In this document: positions 43,051-55,800 of the stretch, in pieces
Layout of the letters: each line of letters begins with the position of its first letter
Numbering within the stretch: the first letter of the stretch is position 1
Translations under genes and position numbers: made by a program
Assembly (NCBI GenBank): GCA_030063045.1
Contig: JAQSEB010000175.1
Location: forward strand, 1-64,000
Reading direction: 5' to 3'
DNA from: Pratylenchus scribneri
Taxonomy: Eukaryota; Nematoda; Chromadorea; Rhabditida; Pratylenchidae
DNA length: 64,000 bases
Notes under the pieces: generated by a model
Databases searched by the model: none
Told to the model about the DNA's origin: nothing
The model's input: only the letters and a program-made list of their open reading frames with translations

Positions 43051-46000
43051 AAAGGAAAAGCCGTGCCAGAATTCCAAATGAACCCCGGGAATGAAGGGGA
43101 ACATTGAGAAGGGGAAAGGGATTGGCCACGGAATGGGCCGAAATTGAAAATGCTGGCAGCCTCAGCCTGAGGGGAAAGGCGTCATTGAAGATTGAACCCC
43201 AATTTATTCCATTGATTCCATCCCATGCTCAATTTCAAATGGCATTGTGTTCTTGTATTCCGGCCTAAAAATGTGGAATTTTTTAAAGAAATTTTTTTAA
43301 ATAATTTTTTGGGAAAATTTTTTACCCATTTTGAAAATTTTTTCTCTTTTAGTTCATAAAAGAAATTAAAAAATAGAAATCTTGCAGATATAAGAAATTT
43401 TTTGAAATTTTAAAAATAATTTTTTGGGAAAATTTTTAGCCATTTGAAAAGTTTCATTTCCCATTTTTAAGATAAAATAAAAATATAGTAGGTAAATTTA
43501 TATTTTTAATGAGCCCGTTGCATTTTTCTCTATTATTTCCTCAACATTTCCCTTCAATTCCCCATTACCCATTTTCGTATTTTTTTTCACTGAAATGAAA
43601 ACTATAAAAAAATCTCTCACACAAAAATGCTGAATTCTCCTTCATTTGAATTTGAATAAATTCCTCCTCCTTTGTCTTCTCTTTTATGTAAATATTAATT
43701 ATAATTATTCAAAGAATTGTAAGGAATAGTACGATGCCAATTTTGGGATGTCAACAATGTTTTTTGCCTCTCCAATTTCCATATAATTCCAATGGGAAAT
43801 AGGAGGAAGGGATCACGCAAGACGCAACATTGGCGGAAAAAAATGGTTGGAAACAAAACAACAAACACACAAAAGAAAAAATAGGAATAATATAAATGAA
43901 TTTGGACAGATGCTTATTCATTCCATTCATTCCAGCAATTCAACGTGAAGAAATAAAAAATGGGAAAAAAATAAAATGTCAGGAAAATGAATGCACTTTC
44001 AGTAGATTTTGTTTACAATTTTTCATTTTATTTAATTTTATTATATTTTTTGAGTTAATTTTTTTCGAAAATTATTTTTAATTAATTTTAAATATTCGAA
44101 TTTTTTAAAAAGATTTTTTAAATTAAACCAAAATTTGAAAATTTTTGGGCCATAAATTCATTGAATTAAGTAAGCAAAATTCATGTTTTAAATTCCATTC
44201 CTTGATTTATTTTTGGTCACTTGTCAAATCCTTCGCTTGCCGCTGGACCCCATAGCTTTTAGTATTTTGTCCCCCGTAGAAATGAGACAATCCAATTTTG
44301 GGGACCACCCCAAAATTGATGATGAATTCGCGTTGGCCAATGTGGCCTTTGACTCCGTTGACCTTCACAAATAATCCTCTCCTCCTTTCCTCCTTGAATT
44401 AATCCGCTGAACAAACTTTCCATCGGCGAGGCAACGACCGAATTTTTGTAAGTAAAAAAGTGTGATAAAATGGAGGAATTTGTCCTCTCATTTTATTGCT
44501 AAAATGTCGATACAGCTACAGCCGCATCCCATTTTATTAACAACAATTACTCATCCAATTCAATTCAAAGGCAATATGACGCAATAAGCTTATTTTGCAC
44601 AGAAGCTGCTACTATAATAAATAATGGTCGATTCTTAAATCCTAGACCGTCTCGGTTCTAAAACCTGAGTTTTCTGTTCTTGAAAAAATGTCGATTTTCG
44701 GTTCCGATTCCTCCTATTTTCGGTTCTAAAGAACAAAAATTCCCAAATTCGCTACTAAAATACATCGATTTTTTGCAACCGTAGCCGACCACGATCTACT
44801 CTAATTACTACTATATTTAAAAAGTCCAAAAAGATTAATTTAAAATAAATTCTCTTTGTCAAATAATAAATGAATTATTGTCTAAAGCTCTTAATTTTAT
44901 ATTTTTAATTTTTTTTTATTTAATTAAAAAGGCACGAACAATTTTAATTTAAAAATTTTCCTTTTTTATCCCTTTTATTAATTAAAATTGATATCCATTT
45001 TTGTGCATTCATTGTTCCATTCCAATATTATACAATACAAAGCAGCCTCTCATTATATTTGTGCCCAATAAAAATTTTGGGTATAGGCGCGGATAATTTG
45101 ATGACGCAAAACAATCATATTTATCCGTTATCCCAATTTTTGTATTTATTCAGCCAATATTTTCACGGATTTTCCCCTTCATTTTTAAATTTGAATAGCT
45201 TTTTCTAATAGCCAAATCAGAGATTACCCCTTAGATTTCGTTCCTACTTTTCATTTTTTTTAATTCAAAAAAGCCTTTTTAACATAGAACGATTGGAATT
45301 TATATTTTTTAATGCTTCTTAAAATTCAAAGCATTGCCAAGGAATAGGCAAAAAGACATCCATTTCCTCCCTTTCCGCTCATTTTAATAAATTATTCCTC
45401 CAACGAACATTTTTATAAATTATTCCTTCTGTTTTCAAAGACAGAAGCAAAAAATTTAATCCAATTTCTCGTCAATTCAATAAAAAAAGGGAAAATGGAA
45501 TGTTCACACGCACACCACAGTCTCCATCAATAAATATAATTATTTTGTTTTTTAACCACAAGCCAATATGCCCAAAGGAATTAAAAACAATGCTCCCGGG
45601 AGATAAATGAATGTGGAAAAATGGAAATGGGGCCAATAAAAATAATAAAATAAATATTATTTTCCCTCTTCTTTGCACCCACCCCATCCATTTGAGGCCA
45701 TTCATTTAGGCCTCTATTTTTATGGCCCAGCAGTCCGCGAGAATAAACACGTATTGGCGGTGGCGGCGCCTGGGGCTGTCCCCTCTCGCCTTTGGGCCAC
45801 ATTTTGATTATTAGCAATTGTTTTGTGTGTTGACCGCGACTGCGACGGCGACGGATAAACAAAAACGGCCATCGTTGCCAATTCTCCCTTTCACCTCCAG
45901 CCATTACATTTCCATCTCCTGTTTCTCTCCATTTTCTCCTATATTTCACTACCCTTTGATTTCCGCCAAACTTCCCTCGTCTCGACTCAATTCTCGACCT

Positions 46001-46375
46001 CACCGAGAGCAAAATGTGTCTCCCCTCAAGGGACAGCCATCATTGCATCGCATTGATCCACCTCCTCTCCCTTTGGGAAAGCCATAACAATTGGACTAGT
46101 TGGCCACATCATTCATCCTTCTTTGCTGTCCCTTCCTTCATCCATTTTAAAATGGCCGCTTTTCAACTTTTCAAAAAGCATGACTGGCTAGATGATGAAT
46201 CATCATCATATTTGATGACCAATCAGCATGGACCTCACTCATCGATGGTCATTTGAGGCCACATTTTCGTAATCTATCATTCCCTTATTAATTTAAGCAT
46301 TAATAAAAAAAAATTCTAAACAGAATTTTATATGAATTTTTAGTTGGTAGAATTTTAATTGCCCTATTTTTAATT
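43050..46375. other. Intergenic region
   Basis: Mostly AT-rich and without a supported gene. A second copy of the CGGTTT repeat (see 29490) lies at 44640-44805. A GC-richer island at 45640-46260 has competing open frames on both strands and no recognisable domain. Confidence 0.45.
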
Positions 46376-47085
46376 TCGTCTGTTTTAATACCGCCTGTTT
46401 TAATTCCGCCTGTTTGACTTAGTTTTAATTCCGTCTGGTTGACTAAGTTTTAATTCCGCCTGGTTGACTAAGTTTTAATTCCGCCTGGTTGACTAAGTTT
46501 TAATAATTCCGCCTGTTTGACTAAGCTTTAATAATTCCGCCGACTAAGTTTTAATTCCGCCTGGTTGGCTAAGTTTTAATTCCGCCTGGTTGACTAAGTT
46601 TTAATAATTCCGCCTGTTTGACTAAGTATTAATTCCGCCTGTTTGATTAAATTTTAATTCCGCCTGTTTGACTAAGTTTTAATTCCGCCTGTTTGACTAA
46701 GTTTTAATAATTCCGCCTGGTTGACTAAGTTTTAATTCCGCCTATTTGACTAAGTTTTAATAATTCCGCCTGGTTGACTAAGTTTTAATTCCGCCTGTTT
46801 GACTAAGTTTTAATTCCGCCTGTTTGACTAAGTTTTAATTCCGCCTGTTTGACTAAGTTTTAATAATTCCGCCTGGTTGACTAAGTTTTAATTCCGCCTG
46901 TTTGACTAAGTTTTAATAATTCCGCCTGTTTGACTAAGCTTTAATAATTCCGCCTGGTTGACTAAGTTTTAATTCCGCCTGTTTGGCTAAGTTTTAATTC
47001 CGCCTGGTTGACTAAGTTTTAATTCCGCCTGGTTGACTAAGTTTAATTCCGCCTGTTTTGTATTAAGTTTAATTCCGCCTAATTT
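46376..47085. repeat. Minisatellite, about 25-base unit
   Basis: About 28 copies of TAATTCCGCCTGTTTGACTA followed by AGTTT, with variants GGTTGACTAA, and TAATAATTCC in place of TAATTCC. Unit length is 23-29 bases. It ends with diverged units near 47040-47085. Confidence 0.95.
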
Positions 47086-49326
47086 AAACCTTATATTTCT
47101 AATACGGAATTTCTTTAAAATTTTTAGAAATAAAATAATTTAATTTAATAAAACGAAAGCTTCATTTGATCATAAATATAAGAAAATTTTTCTTTTCCAC
47201 CATCCAACTTTCCCAATTTCTAGACCTTCCATGGAAATATTCAAAAGAATAACAATTCTTTTAAGCTAAACAACAAATAGGACAATATGTACATAAAAGA
47301 AATATCCACCAAAAAATACCAGAAAAAGAAATGATATTATTTTTTCTTTTTTTACAAATTGAAAAATTACCTTTACCACTTTATTTTACTCTTTTTCAAT
47401 ATTTTCAAATTGAAAAAAACCTTTACACTTTTCCCGTTGTATTTTGTATCCAAATGGCACTTTTTGCTGCCTCCAATCAATTTTCATGCAATTTCTTTGT
47501 ACCTCACTTTCTCAGCCTATAACCCCCCCCCCCCCCAAGCCTCCAAACAAATTCCGTTAGCGGCCGGCATTTTCATTTATACTCCTTTCGGCTGCGCTTT
47601 CCACTGCTACCAGTTGAGCCCGGAGGCAACTTTACCCAAGTCCACCATTCGGGAATGGCATTAAGCAGAGAGACGTAAAGGCATAGAGGCAAATGTGGAT
47701 ATGGGGAAGGAACGAGAAGCTGCCTTTTGGGCAGATATGGGGCAAAAGCTGCCTTTCGGCCTTCTTTGAGCAAGCGAATTTTCTCCCTCCTATTTTGCTT
47801 GCCTTTTTCACGTCTTCCTTCTCTCGTTTCCATTCCCATTCGCCCCCAAAATGACGACGACATTTCCGTGGGAGTACGGAGTGTTGTAGTAGGGCAGCAG
47901 AATGGAGATGGATGGATGTGGGGTCGGTGCTGTCATCGGTCGGCTGGCAGCAAACCGGCGGTCGGCTTCTGTGCCCCCACCTCGTTTGCTTCCATGGAAG
48001 GCAATGCTTGCTGCTTTTACCATTGGGCCAACCACACGGCCTCTCTTGTGAATTTCGGCTCACGCTATTCTCTTTCCTTCCCGATATTCCCTTTTTCCAC
48101 TGTTTGGCCGCCACTTTTCTTGTTGTGTTGAGTGAAAGCAGCGGAAGCCGGCGGCTGCCTCCAAAAATGACGCGAGACTTTTATGGCCATCCCCGCCTCG
48201 TTTTTCCAACATTCTTGCCGCCAGATGGCGACGTAAAGCCATTCCATTTCCTTTCAAAAAATACGCCTTTCTATGTGCCTTTTTAATGCCAATTTCTTCC
48301 CTTCATCATCCTACGCAATTTTTTTGACCCCTTCAATCAATCCAATTATAAAAAGAATGAGATTTGTGTATGTAATAATACCCTAAATAAGGTTAAATAT
48401 ATTTTTTGCGCACCTGCTGTATTTGGATTTTTGACGCTGCATTTGGGTTATTGACGTAATTTTTGGGTCATTCTATCCAATTAAATATTAAATGAATTGG
48501 GTCAAAAATATTTTTTTATTCATTTTTAGCCCAGTCTTTCTAATATATCATCCATTTTTCCATATACCGTAAATGCCATTCCCCATTATCTAATAATTCC
48601 CCCTCCTCGACTATGAGGACTCATACCTCCACTCTGGGTCTGGGTGAAATTTAAAATTATTTTAATTGTATTTTCTTATTTCCCTAAAGTTCAATATAAT
48701 CCGCTATAATTTGTTCAAATATGTCCACAAATTAAGAAGTTTGACCCCAAATTTTCCCAATTTTTGAGGTATTGAAAAATATTCCCCATGGGATATTTAT
48801 TAATGGAGAAAATTGGGGTTTTGATTTGACGTATTTTTTTGTCTCATTCAATCCAATTAAATATTAAATGAATTAACACAAAAATAATTACTATTATTTT
48901 GGCCCATCAAATCCATCATCCAATTTGTTAATTTTACATAAATGTGCAAATAAAATAATTTACACATCATTTTTTTAATACATAATTTTACACGTCATTC
49001 AGTACCTTTCCCTACCTTTTAATTTCCATCCCCTATCAAATTCCATTAACAAAAAATAGGAATAAAAAATTCATTTTAGTAAAAATGAAATAAAAATTTT
49101 ACAATTTTAAAAATTTTATATATTTTAAATTTTTTTATTCCAGCTATTAAATTTTTATACGAAAAAGCGGGCCTGCGAGCATTTCGCCCGTTTCCCATCA
49201 AAATTTCGGGCTTTGGCTCTCTCCTCTTTTTTGGCTACATCAATTCGAATTTTCAACCTAACCAAAAATATTGAAAAGCAGCCAAACTGAATTTATATTG
49301 GCCAAACGCGCAACAAGGAGTTTCAG
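47086..49326. other. Intergenic region upstream of the FNDC3-like gene
   Basis: It holds a 14-base C run near 47523-47536 and a GC-richer island (47540-48290) open on both strands without a supported gene, then AT-rich sequence up to the first likely exon. It may include the promoter of the gene to the right, but no specific site can be named. Confidence 0.4.
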
Positions 49327-49381
49327 AACATCAACAAAAACAACAACAACAACACCAAAGACATTCAATTAATTTAATAAG
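49327..49381 (+). other. Likely non-coding leader exon of the FNDC3-like gene
   Basis: A TTTCAG site ends at 49326. The following 55 bases are CAA-rich (AACAACAACAACAACACC) without an ATG and end at a GTAAAT donor (49382). The next acceptor ends at 49813, just before the start codon at 49815. This fits a 5'UTR exon that could receive a spliced leader. Confidence 0.45.
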
Positions 49382-49435
49382 GTAAATGAAGGTAGAAATT
49401 AAATATTCGGAGGATATATTTTACCCGCAAAATAA

Positions 49436-49612
49436 TACTTGTTGGATTTGTATATTCCCTTTTTTGGTGAACTGGGAAAAAAGTGAAGGATCCCCGTATG
49501 GATAATCAGGATTAGGATTTTGGGTTATATCGGGTCATTCAGGTTCAGGGATAGGACATCATCTACGGTAACCCCTAATGACCCTAATCCTAATTACAAA
49601 CCCAACAAGTAC
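49436..49612. mobile_element. Miniature transposon of the 38849 family, in the leader intron
   Basis: Ends TACTTGTTGGATTTGTATAT and TTACAAACCCAACAAGTA are inverted. The interior shares GTGAAGGATCCCC, GGATTAGG, CGGGTCATTC and ATGACCCTAATCCTAA with the elements at 38849-39054 and 50771-51293. Confidence 0.6.
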
Positions 49613-49814
49613 CAACAAAATAGGAAATACCCTTTTAATCTTATCAAAAATAATTATTGGAAAAAAAAGAATCAAAAATTCTAAAATATTAAAATAAATA
49701 TGAAAATGAAATTCTAAATATTTTTGAAATATTTTTAAAAAATTAAATAGTTCTTTTAGGAAAATATGAACAAATTTAAATTGATTATTAAAAAAATTAT
49801 TATATTTTTTAAGG

Positions 49815-52800
49815 ATGATTTCCGCTGCTACAGTACCGCCGCCGCTAACTTCTTCAGTGGTCAGTTCAGCAAATGGAAAGACGGCCGCCACCACTGGGCC
49901 ATCGAATTCAAATGGCAACAATAAAAGCGGATTGGTCAGTGGTGCCAATTCCAGCAAGGGAATGCGGAACAATAAGAAATTATTGTCCCAGCGCCGACAT
50001 TCACCTTCACCAATGGTCGCTCCGGATGTGGTAAATTCAAACTAGAAAATTAAAAATTATTTAAAAAAAAATTTTTTAACATATTTTAGGGCATTAAATT
50101 GGAAATTTTACCTAACAAAATTTCTTTTTTTTATTTGAATATTTTTTATTTCAATTGTCAATTAGTATCGATGTCTTTAAAAATATCGAAAATCGAAATT
50201 TCAGAGTGTGAAAAATTGTTGAAAATCGAAATTACCGAAGGTAAAAAATTTTTCGAAAAAATTTCCGAGGGTCAAAAATTTTTCAAGATCAAAATTTGGG
50301 TGGGTAAAAATTTTTGAGGGTAAAAAATTTTTCGAAATATAACGAAATTTCTGAAGAAAAAAATTTTTTGAAATTGAAAATCGAAATTTCTGAGGGTCAT
50401 AAATTTTTCGAAATCAAAATTTCGGAATGAATTGAAACAAAGCAAAAATCGATGCGATACCTGCTGATTTCAATACCCAATTTTGATGAATCAAATTTAA
50501 TCCCAAAATTTTGTAGATTGATCGTGCCCATTCGGTGGATGGAAGTTGTGCCGGACCCGTGCCTTTGCGACGTGCCTCCTATGCCTTTGATCATTCTGCG
50601 GCAGGAGTGGGTACCGTCAATCGCAATCATCATCATAATGCCCATCAAAAGTCGAGCACTCCGCCTTATCATGCCCACAATTTGCATAATCATTCACAAA
50701 ATCATGCCGGCATGAATGGTCGGCAAATTTATTTTTATTAATTTGATAAAAAATTAATTAAAAATTATTTATACTAATATGCTTTGTATCCTCTTTGGGT
50801 AAACTAGAGAAAAGTGAAGCCCCTTTGGGCCATCAGAGGATTAGGTTTAGGGTCATTAAAGGTTACTTGGGATGATATCCTATCCCTGAATGTGAATGAT
50901 ACCTTATGACCCCAACCTTAATTTTTATACCCAAATGTTGGGAGATCTTTCACTTCACTTTTCTCTAGTTTACCCAAAAGAGCAGGGCTGCCAGATGGAT
51001 TTTCACTTTGGGGAGCATTTCGGTTTTAAAAAGGGGGCATTTGGGGGCAGTTTTAAGAAGTGCCAAAAATGCGAAAATTTTTGCCAATAATGGCCGCGCA
51101 GCGAAAAATTTTAAAGAAAAATGACCCATTTAGGGAAAATTTTAACAAAAAATCAAAAGTGGGCATTTGGGGGGCAACTCGGCTCGGGGGCACAAAAGGG
51201 GGCAAAATCTTAAAAATAGGGCAAATGCACCCCGTAGGGGTACATTTTGGAAGCCCTGCAAAAGAGGATATTTATAAAGTACATAAGTACTAATACCAAT
51301 TATATAAATATTTTTAAATATTATTTTTCAGGCACACTGATTCACCAACATTCGGCACCGCCACTGAACGCGTCCAACCATCATCAAGATTCGTCGGATT
51401 GTGGTTCCAGTTCGGGTCTAGGCGGAATGGGTACACCAATAAAGGGCGGTGAAAGTGGTAAGAAAAAGTTTAAATTTTATGGAAAAATTTTTAGTATTTT
51501 TTTTAATTAAAATTATTATTTAATATCAATATTTTAATAAAATTTTTAATTTAGAATTTTTTTATGATTTTACGTACCTTTTTTATGAATCACTTTTTTT
51601 TGAATTTGTCTATTCTACGTCATCGAATAAAATTTTCATTATTACATTTATAAAATAAATTTTCACAAGTTAATTTTTTTATGATTTTACCTTTTTTATG
51701 AATCACTTTTTTTTTGAATTTGTCTATTCTACGTCATCGAATAAAATTTTCATTATTACATTTATAAAATAAATTTTCATAATTTAATGACCAAAATTAA
51801 ATTCATTATAATAAATTAAAAATATATTAAATATTTATATAATATTTGTTTAAATTGTTTCAGGCTGTTCCATTTCGAGCTCATCGAACAATTCGGTGAT
51901 TGCCGACTGTTCTCACGATTCCCGAGACAGTGGAGGACCAATTTCCAGCAGTCCTGGGACAAATCCGAATAATATTCCCATCGATGCAATGGCCCAACAA
52001 AATGGTCATCGTTCGTTGGTGGCCACCGCAACATTGACACAAAGCATGGTGTCCTCGGCTAAAACCATTTCGCCGGTATATTAAAAAATGATTTTATAAT
52101 TTTTTACTTTCAAAAATTTCAAAAAAATAAAAAATTGAGATTTTTAATTAATTTTTTTTCTTTCTAAAATTTATAAAAAAATTATAATAATAAATTCAAA
52201 TTTGTAATTTTTTATGATTTTTTTTCTTTCAATAAGTTCTAAAAATAATAAAAATAAATTCAAAATAATTTTATAAATTTTTTATTATTATTTTTTTCTT
52301 AAAATTTAATCAAAAAATAACAATACCATTTCTTTTATAATTTTTAATTAATTAAAATTTTAATTATATAATTCCATCCATCAAATATAGGTCTCGTCCA
52401 TTCCAACATTAGTCCAACAACAACCCCATCCAATCCCGCATCAACAACAAATATTTTCGAGTCCACCTCCGGGCATTATCGGCTCCAATGCTGCGCCGTT
52501 GCCCGTTGCCGTACTCCCTCCGAATGCCCTCCCTCATTCCCATCAACAATTCGGTGCCTTCCTCACAACCACATCTGCTGCTGGCCATTCAAATGCAGCC
52601 GGTGGCTCATCGTCCCCATCCATTCAAAATGGCCATCAACATTTGCAACAACATTATCAACCAAATGGACTGCAACAACATCCAAACATGTTGCAGCAAC
52701 ATTTCCAACATCATCCGGCAACGGCGGCTGCTGTTGCACAATTTAGTAGGGATTTTTAGTTGATAATATTTTGCAAAAAACGTTAAAAATGCAAAAAATT

Positions 52801-55800
52801 TTTATATCCTAAAATCTTTTTAGGGCCATATAGTTTGGCCAAATCAAGTCTCTTTCAGACTCTATGCTCCATAAACTAAGCTTTAAATCCACCCAAACAA
52901 TTAGCTATGATTTATGAACAAATTTTTGACCTTAAAAAAATTATTTTTCGATTCTGTAAATTCAAAGTTCTTTCGGTATTTTTTTTCATTATTTTTTGAA
53001 GAAAATAAATGATTAATTTTTATCTTTGTTTTTGGAAAAGAAGTAATTTCATAAAATGCAATTAAATTTTAATATAGAGTTCAAAAAAATTGGAAATAAG
53101 ATTAAAAAAATTTAATAAATTATTTAATTTTTTATACAATTTTTGCTGAAAAGAAATAAATGAATTTTCAGAAAAATTTGGATATAAATTTGTAGTTTTT
53201 AGCGAATTATTCAATTTAAATTTTTGATTCTATAAAATTAAAATAAAATTAGACATTCACATTTTCAATCAATAGGCTCTTTTGTAAACAAAATTAATAA
53301 AATTTATTTAAAATTAAAATAAAATTCCTCATTTTCAGACGCATTGCAAGCAGCTGTTGCGGCAGCAGCCATGCTCCCGCCAACGGTGGCCGGAGCAGCT
53401 TCGGGACATCAGCAACCGAATACGGCTGCAGGAAATTCCCCAATTCCATTGGGAATCGGCCCAATTTATGATGGAAATTCTGCCCGAATTCCGCCTCCAC
53501 ATCAAAGGCCACCTCAACCATCTTCAAACCATAATCATTGGAATTCATCGCCACCACAAAACATTGGGCAAAATCAGCAGAAACAAGAACAAATTTTATT
53601 GCCAAATGATGGCGGTCAACAGCAACAACAATTGATGGGTGGAGGCCGCGCACTCTACACGATGACCTGTGAGTGCATGCATGATTATTTAAGTAAGCAT
53701 ATATAATGAGAATATAGCTAGGGAGGAAGAACTTAAGTTTATCCAGTAGTACCCAAATTTCTTGAATAAAATTAAAACTCTCCAAATTTTACTTCTTTGA
53801 TTAAAGATTTAAATATTCTAAAATTTTTCTTATTAGTTCCACAATCTATATATCCATTACCCTGGATCTCTTCAAGACACATTTATTTGTTCATGATTTG
53901 GTCAAAAATTAAAGTATTAGTATTAAGTTTAAATCGTCTTCATTTTTTTTTGCTTCAAAATTAATCGTAGAAATTATAAAATTCAAACTAAATCATTATC
54001 AAACGATGCGTCTCTTTGAGATTTATAAGTGTCGGTTGTCTAGGACAAACCTCTAAATCTAAACTGATATAATCTTTTGGTAATTTTCAATGGTTTTTTT
54101 CCAATTCAACTTTGTTATTCATGTAATTTAAAGGAAAATTTTTGATTTGGGTTTTTTCTTTCTTATAGCCTAACCCAAGAAAAATATCACTATTTTTTCT
54201 TCATTATCAGCTTGTAGCCAAAATTGTCAGAAAAAAACCTATTGTAATTTCAATTTGAATTTGAAGACACAGTCTCTGATTAAAAATGAATTTTACTTAT
54301 AGGCGAAACAGCAGCTCTGGCTTCGGTCGGTGCCGCAGCGGTCACCGCCGGCTACCATGTCACATTGGAGCCATGCGCATCCGCGCCTCCATTAATTCCG
54401 CCACCATCTACCGCGCAACAACAACATAATGAAGATGATGATGAAGGCCAATCGTCGATGCCCACCCAACAACAGCAATGCACTCCGCCACCTGGCTTCC
54501 AGCAACATTCTGTTGCTAATGCTGTACAAAATGCTGATGGCAATAGGGGTGGAAATTGTGAGTTTTGATTTTATTTTTCGATTATGCAATAATTTGTAAA
54601 AAATATGAATTACAAATAAGTATGAATTTAGAATTCAGAATTAAAAATCAGAATAAATTTAAAAATCAGAATTACAAATCAGAATAAATTTAGAAATCAG
54701 AATTACAAATCAGAATAAATTTAAAAATCAGAATTACAAATCAGAATAAATTTATAAATCAGAATAACAAATCAGAATAAATTCAAAAATCAGAATTACA
54801 AATCAGAATAAATTTAAAAATCAGAATAACAAATCAGAATAAATTTTTAAAAATTCGAATAAATTTAAAATCAGAAATATAAATCAGAAAAATTTCAGAA
54901 ATCAGAATAAATTTAAATCAGAATAAATTTAAAATTTACTTACAAGTTAGTCTTATCTGGGTTAGAAAAGTTCAATTTTATTTCTTTTATTATAAAAGCA
55001 GTCCAAATTCATGTAGCTTAAAGGCAAAATGCCTCTCTCTTTGGTTTTTAAAAATTTTTATTTAGGTCACATTAAAATTAAGCAAAATTTAAAATTAAAA
55101 TAATTTTGAAAAAATATTCCAGCTGGAGGAGTTGCCGAAAATGATGAGGCCAACGGAGGAGGCGAAGCTCCAAATCAACAACAATCCGGTGATCAATCAA
55201 ATGAGGGAGGAGGTGCTAGTGGCATGCCGTCCACCGCAATGAATGGGCCCACCTCAAATGGAGGTGCCCAACCGCCATGTCAACAAATACAAAATGGCCC
55301 ATTGCATCCGCCCGGCTCAGCGAATGCCATTATGCCACCGGGAGTGCCACCCGAAATTGCGGCAGCAATCAGCGGCGGCCATGACCTCTTTGTGCACATT
55401 CATCCGGGCGATGCCATCGCTTTGGCGGTTGGCAACGAAATTCAACATATCCATGGACCGGCCACAATTCGAATGGTCTCCCAATCGGTGCCGCCTTCGG
55501 CAATTCCAATGAATGTGCCCCAAGGGCATATTGTTCAACAATTATTGGACAGACAGGTGAAATTTTTTGTTTTAAAGACTGATGTTTTCCATTTTGGGCA
55601 TTTGGCATATTTTTTTGGAATATTCTCAAAAATTCATTATAATTAAAAAATGGAATATTTACGTAATTAATTTGTAAAATGAACCAAAAATAATCTAAAT
55701 TAGGCCAAAATAACCAAAATTGATATAAAAAGACGTAAAATTCCAATGGTTATTATTTATAATAATTGCCTAAAAATATTTTTTTGGAAATTTTCTAAGA

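Noticed and set aside
47523..47536. C homopolymer as a functional element
   Set aside because: A simple run that could equally be a sequencing-length artefact; nothing nearby depends on it.
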